Assembly: GCF_000317635.1 (NCBI RefSeq) | Contig: NC_019779.1 | Location: forward strand, 1,550,001 to 1,614,000 | Direction: 5' to 3' | Source: Halothece sp. PCC 7418 | GTDB taxonomy: Bacteria > Cyanobacteriota > Cyanobacteriia > Cyanobacteriales > Rubidibacteraceae | Length of the DNA stretch: 64,000 nt | Shown here: positions 62,136-64,000 of the stretch, in pieces | Numbering within the stretch: the stretch's first letter is position 1 | Layout: every line of letters begins with the position of its first letter | Program-made: the position numbers and the translations under genes | Notes under the pieces: generated by a model | Databases searched by the model: none | What the model saw: only the letters and a program-made list of their open reading frames with translations | What the model was told of the DNA's origin: nothing

Positions 62136-63506
62136 CTATAAATACTTGGTTTCCAAGTTTTCTTTACCTGTTTCTTTGGTCGGGTCGCTGCGATCATCAG
62201 GGCTAGGATGGACACACATCCGTCCAGGATATAAAGTTTGACTCCAGGGAATGGGTTTAATCGCAGAAGGGCTGGAGAAGACAATTTCTGCTTGTCCGTC
62301 GTCTTTCCAGCGTCCAATCCGAGCATAGAGATAAGTGTGATAGTTGTCGGGATCCATCTTCACTTTCCCTTGCGGTGCGTTAAATTCTTGTCCGCGAGTG
62401 GCTTCTCGTAGCGTCTTAGTATTAATTTCGTCTCCCGCTTCTAAAACGTCTTTCATCGCTTGCGCCATGAAGAAGGTTTGTAAATACGCTGCTTCCATAA
62501 CCCCATTTGTCACACGGTTATCCCCGAACATTTCTTTAAATTCACGCACAAATTGTTCGTTTTCAGGAGTATCAACGCTTTGGAAATAGTTGAAACTGGT
62601 ATAGTGTCCCGCAGCATATTCGGGGCCCATGGCTTGAATTTCTTCTTCTGTAGTGGGATACGCCATGATCGGAATATCATCGGCGCTAATCCCAGCATTT
62701 TGATATTGACGATAAAACGCGGGAATACTATCACCCACTAAGTTACTTAAAACAAAGTCGGGTTGCGCCTGTTTAATTTTATTGATAATAGTGATAAATT
62801 CTGTTGTCCCGAGAGCAGCATATTCATCCCCGACAACCTCTCCGCCGAGTTTTTCTAATTCTGCTTTGGCAATGCGATTACTCTCTTTGGGATAAATGTA
62901 ATCAGACCCAATAAAGAAGCCTTTTGGACCAAAGTTTTCGTAACAATAGGGGATGGAATCGGTAATTTGTTGGTTCGGTGCTGCCCCTGTGTAAAAAACA
63001 TTAGAACTGCACTCATTCCCTTCATAATAAACGGGATAGTAAAGAATTGAATCCTTTTCTTCAAAAACAGGTAAAACGGATTTACGACTCGCCGAAGTGT
63101 AACACCCTAAAACACAACTGACCTTGTCTTCATCAATTAAACGCTTGGACATTTGGTTGTATAAATCCCAATTGGAATCAGGGTTAACCACAACTCTCTG
63201 AATTTTTCGACCCGCAATTCCAGGGCCATTATCTTTCCAAGGACCCGTGCCATTATTGATCTGATCAATCGCCAGAAATGTGGAATCTTGTAGGGATTTT
63301 TCCACAATTGCAATGCTGCCCGTTGTCGAATACATGACCCCAACTTTAATGGGATTTTCTCCTAAATCTTCTTGAGAAGCCCCACCTGATCCTGCTCTGT
63401 TACCGCAAGCTGCAAGGACACCTGCACCAACCGCCAGAGAACTATATTTAATAAATTTACGGCGCGATGTCCGACCTAAATCAAAATACGAGCGCTTTTT
63501 AGTCAT
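62136..63506 (-). CDS. urtA: Urea ABC transporter substrate-binding protein UrtA
   Basis: The 456-aa lipoprotein has a twin-arginine signal (RTSRRKFIKYSSLAVGAGV) followed by a lipobox LAAC, then KVGVMYSTTGSIAIVEKSLQDSTFLAIDQIN. Signatures are YYPVYYEGNECSSNVFYTGAAPNQQ and ARGQEF-like TRGQEFNAPQGKVKMD. It binds urea or short amides. Start ATG 63506 is taken because the signal begins there. First gene of the operon. Confidence 0.95.
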   Translation of the reverse strand: MTKKRSYFDLGRTSRRKFIKYSSLAVGAGVLAACGNRAGSGGASQEDLGENPIKVGVMYSTTGSIAIVEKSLQDSTFLAIDQINNGTGPWKDNGPGIAGRKIQRVVVNPDSNWDLYNQMSKRLIDEDKVSCVLGCYTSASRKSVLPVFEEKDSILYYPVYYEGNECSSNVFYTGAAPNQQITDSIPYCYENFGPKGFFIGSDYIYPKESNRIAKAELEKLGGEVVGDEYAALGTTEFITIINKIKQAQPDFVLSNLVGDSIPAFYRQYQNAGISADDIPIMAYPTTEEEIQAMGPEYAAGHYTSFNYFQSVDTPENEQFVREFKEMFGDNRVTNGVMEAAYLQTFFMAQAMKDVLEAGDEINTKTLREATRGQEFNAPQGKVKMDPDNYHTYLYARIGRWKDDGQAEIVFSSPSAIKPIPWSQTLYPGRMCVHPSPDDRSDPTKETGKENLETKYL

Positions 63507-63548
63507 AGCATTTCCTTCAAAATTGATCCCAAATATTAGCGTTAACAA

Positions 63549-64000
63549 CTCTGCTTTTTTTAGGCAGAATTACCCAGACTTAGAGAGTTTAATTCACTTC
63601 AAAACAGATTATATTTGTTGAATTTATTTTATTGTTTTTTCTGATACATAATCGAGACCATTTGTAATGCTCTATTCGTTGAAAACACAAAATTAAGCCC
63701 CACGTAACCCGCCTTTGCTTCGGCGAATTGCCAATCATAAAAGTCTAAACTTTTGTGCCATTTGTTAAAAGCTGATGACTAGGTTAAGGCTTTCTTAATC
63801 GTGAAACTGTATTGAAAGTTACAAAAGAGAGAGAAAAGTGTGAGCAATCGCCGTGATGATCAAATTAAAGCAGTGTTTACTACAAAGTCCTTGAGGTGAG
63901 GAGAAACGGAACTTAATTACATAATTAATCACAAAAATAACCTCACAGTTATTACCATGAGGCACTAATATTTTTTCTAAATCGAGCCGAGGGGGAGAGA
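63549..64000. other. Upstream region of urtA to the window edge
   Basis: The stretch holds the NtcA promoter (63781-63822) and, at 63979-63999, part of the interspersed repeat also found at 31867 and 57824. No gene of good quality is seen on either strand. Confidence 0.6.
63781..63822 (-). promoter_or_regulatory. NtcA-activated promoter of urtA
   Basis: On the minus strand GTAACTTTCAATAC (63809-63822) fits the NtcA palindrome GTAN8TAC. Twenty-two bases further, TAACCT (63781-63786) fits the -10 TAN3T. This is the standard layout of NtcA-activated (nitrogen-control) promoters. The leader to ATG 63506 would be about 270 nt. Confidence 0.85.

Overview
The window is chromosomal DNA from a cyanobacterium. 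The evidence is the abundant HIP1-type octamer GCGATCGC, a urea ABC transporter operon behind an NtcA-type promoter, a flavodiiron gene pair, a phylloquinone-pathway menE, a PucC-family carrier, cyanobacteriochrome-like GAF domains and cyanobacteria-specific families (DUF3038, DUF4335). The gene set and codon style suggest a unicellular, possibly halotolerant lineage, but the species cannot be fixed from the sequence.

Positions 1-16525 are one end and most of the body of a type V-K CRISPR-associated transposon (CAST). Its order is tnsB (3' part only), tnsC, tniQ, a strip of decayed genes (Uma2 fragment, a second cvkR/merR remnant, a second tniQ remnant), a defence cargo on the minus strand (AlbA_2/ATPase protein, type I R-M genes hsdR-hsdS-DUF559-hsdM), a MerR regulator fused to a degenerate HsdR-like domain, divergent cas12k, tracrRNA, a two-repeat mini-array and the transposon end. 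The only spacer has a 17-nt match to the tRNA-Phe gene just outside the element, next to a GTG PAM, and the element ends 50 bp downstream of that PAM. This is the expected geometry for RNA-guided homing to a tRNA. The anti-repeat lies only about 20 nt before the repeat it pairs with, so the locus may encode a natural single-guide RNA. Cas12k carries a perfect 34-codon tandem duplication. hsdR is split by a one-base frameshift.

Positions 16549-24000 hold tRNA-Phe, DUF3038/DUF4335, a DinG-like protein and tyrA. After tyrA come two small addiction-type cassettes: a type II R-M system with a small RHH-like protein, and a MazEF-like toxin-antitoxin pair. Copies of the tyrA 3' end lie before, between and after them, so the tyrA tail looks like an insertion point. 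The type II restriction gene shows the same GGAAAAATAA one-base frameshift context as hsdR.

Positions 24000-49000 are mostly ordinary chromosome: glycosyltransferase, MASE1-GGDEF-EAL protein, DCC and EamA proteins, menE, an RRM RNA-binding protein with a small basic partner, phosphoketolase, tRNA-Thr, inositol-phosphatase family protein, PucC-like carrier, Ca-type P-ATPase, ABC exporter, hydrolase, SppA, peptide-type ABC permease and cbiT. A decayed IS200/IS605-type element (broken tnpB with heptamer repeats) truncates a 2H phosphoesterase gene.

Positions 49000-64000 carry a 1226-residue GAF-GGDEF-EAL-GAF-GGDEF protein with two possible bilin-binding GAF domains, an flv4/psiE-like/flv2 cluster interrupted by a 37-bp minisatellite, an orphan HicB-like gene, and urtABCDE with a textbook NtcA promoter upstream of urtA.
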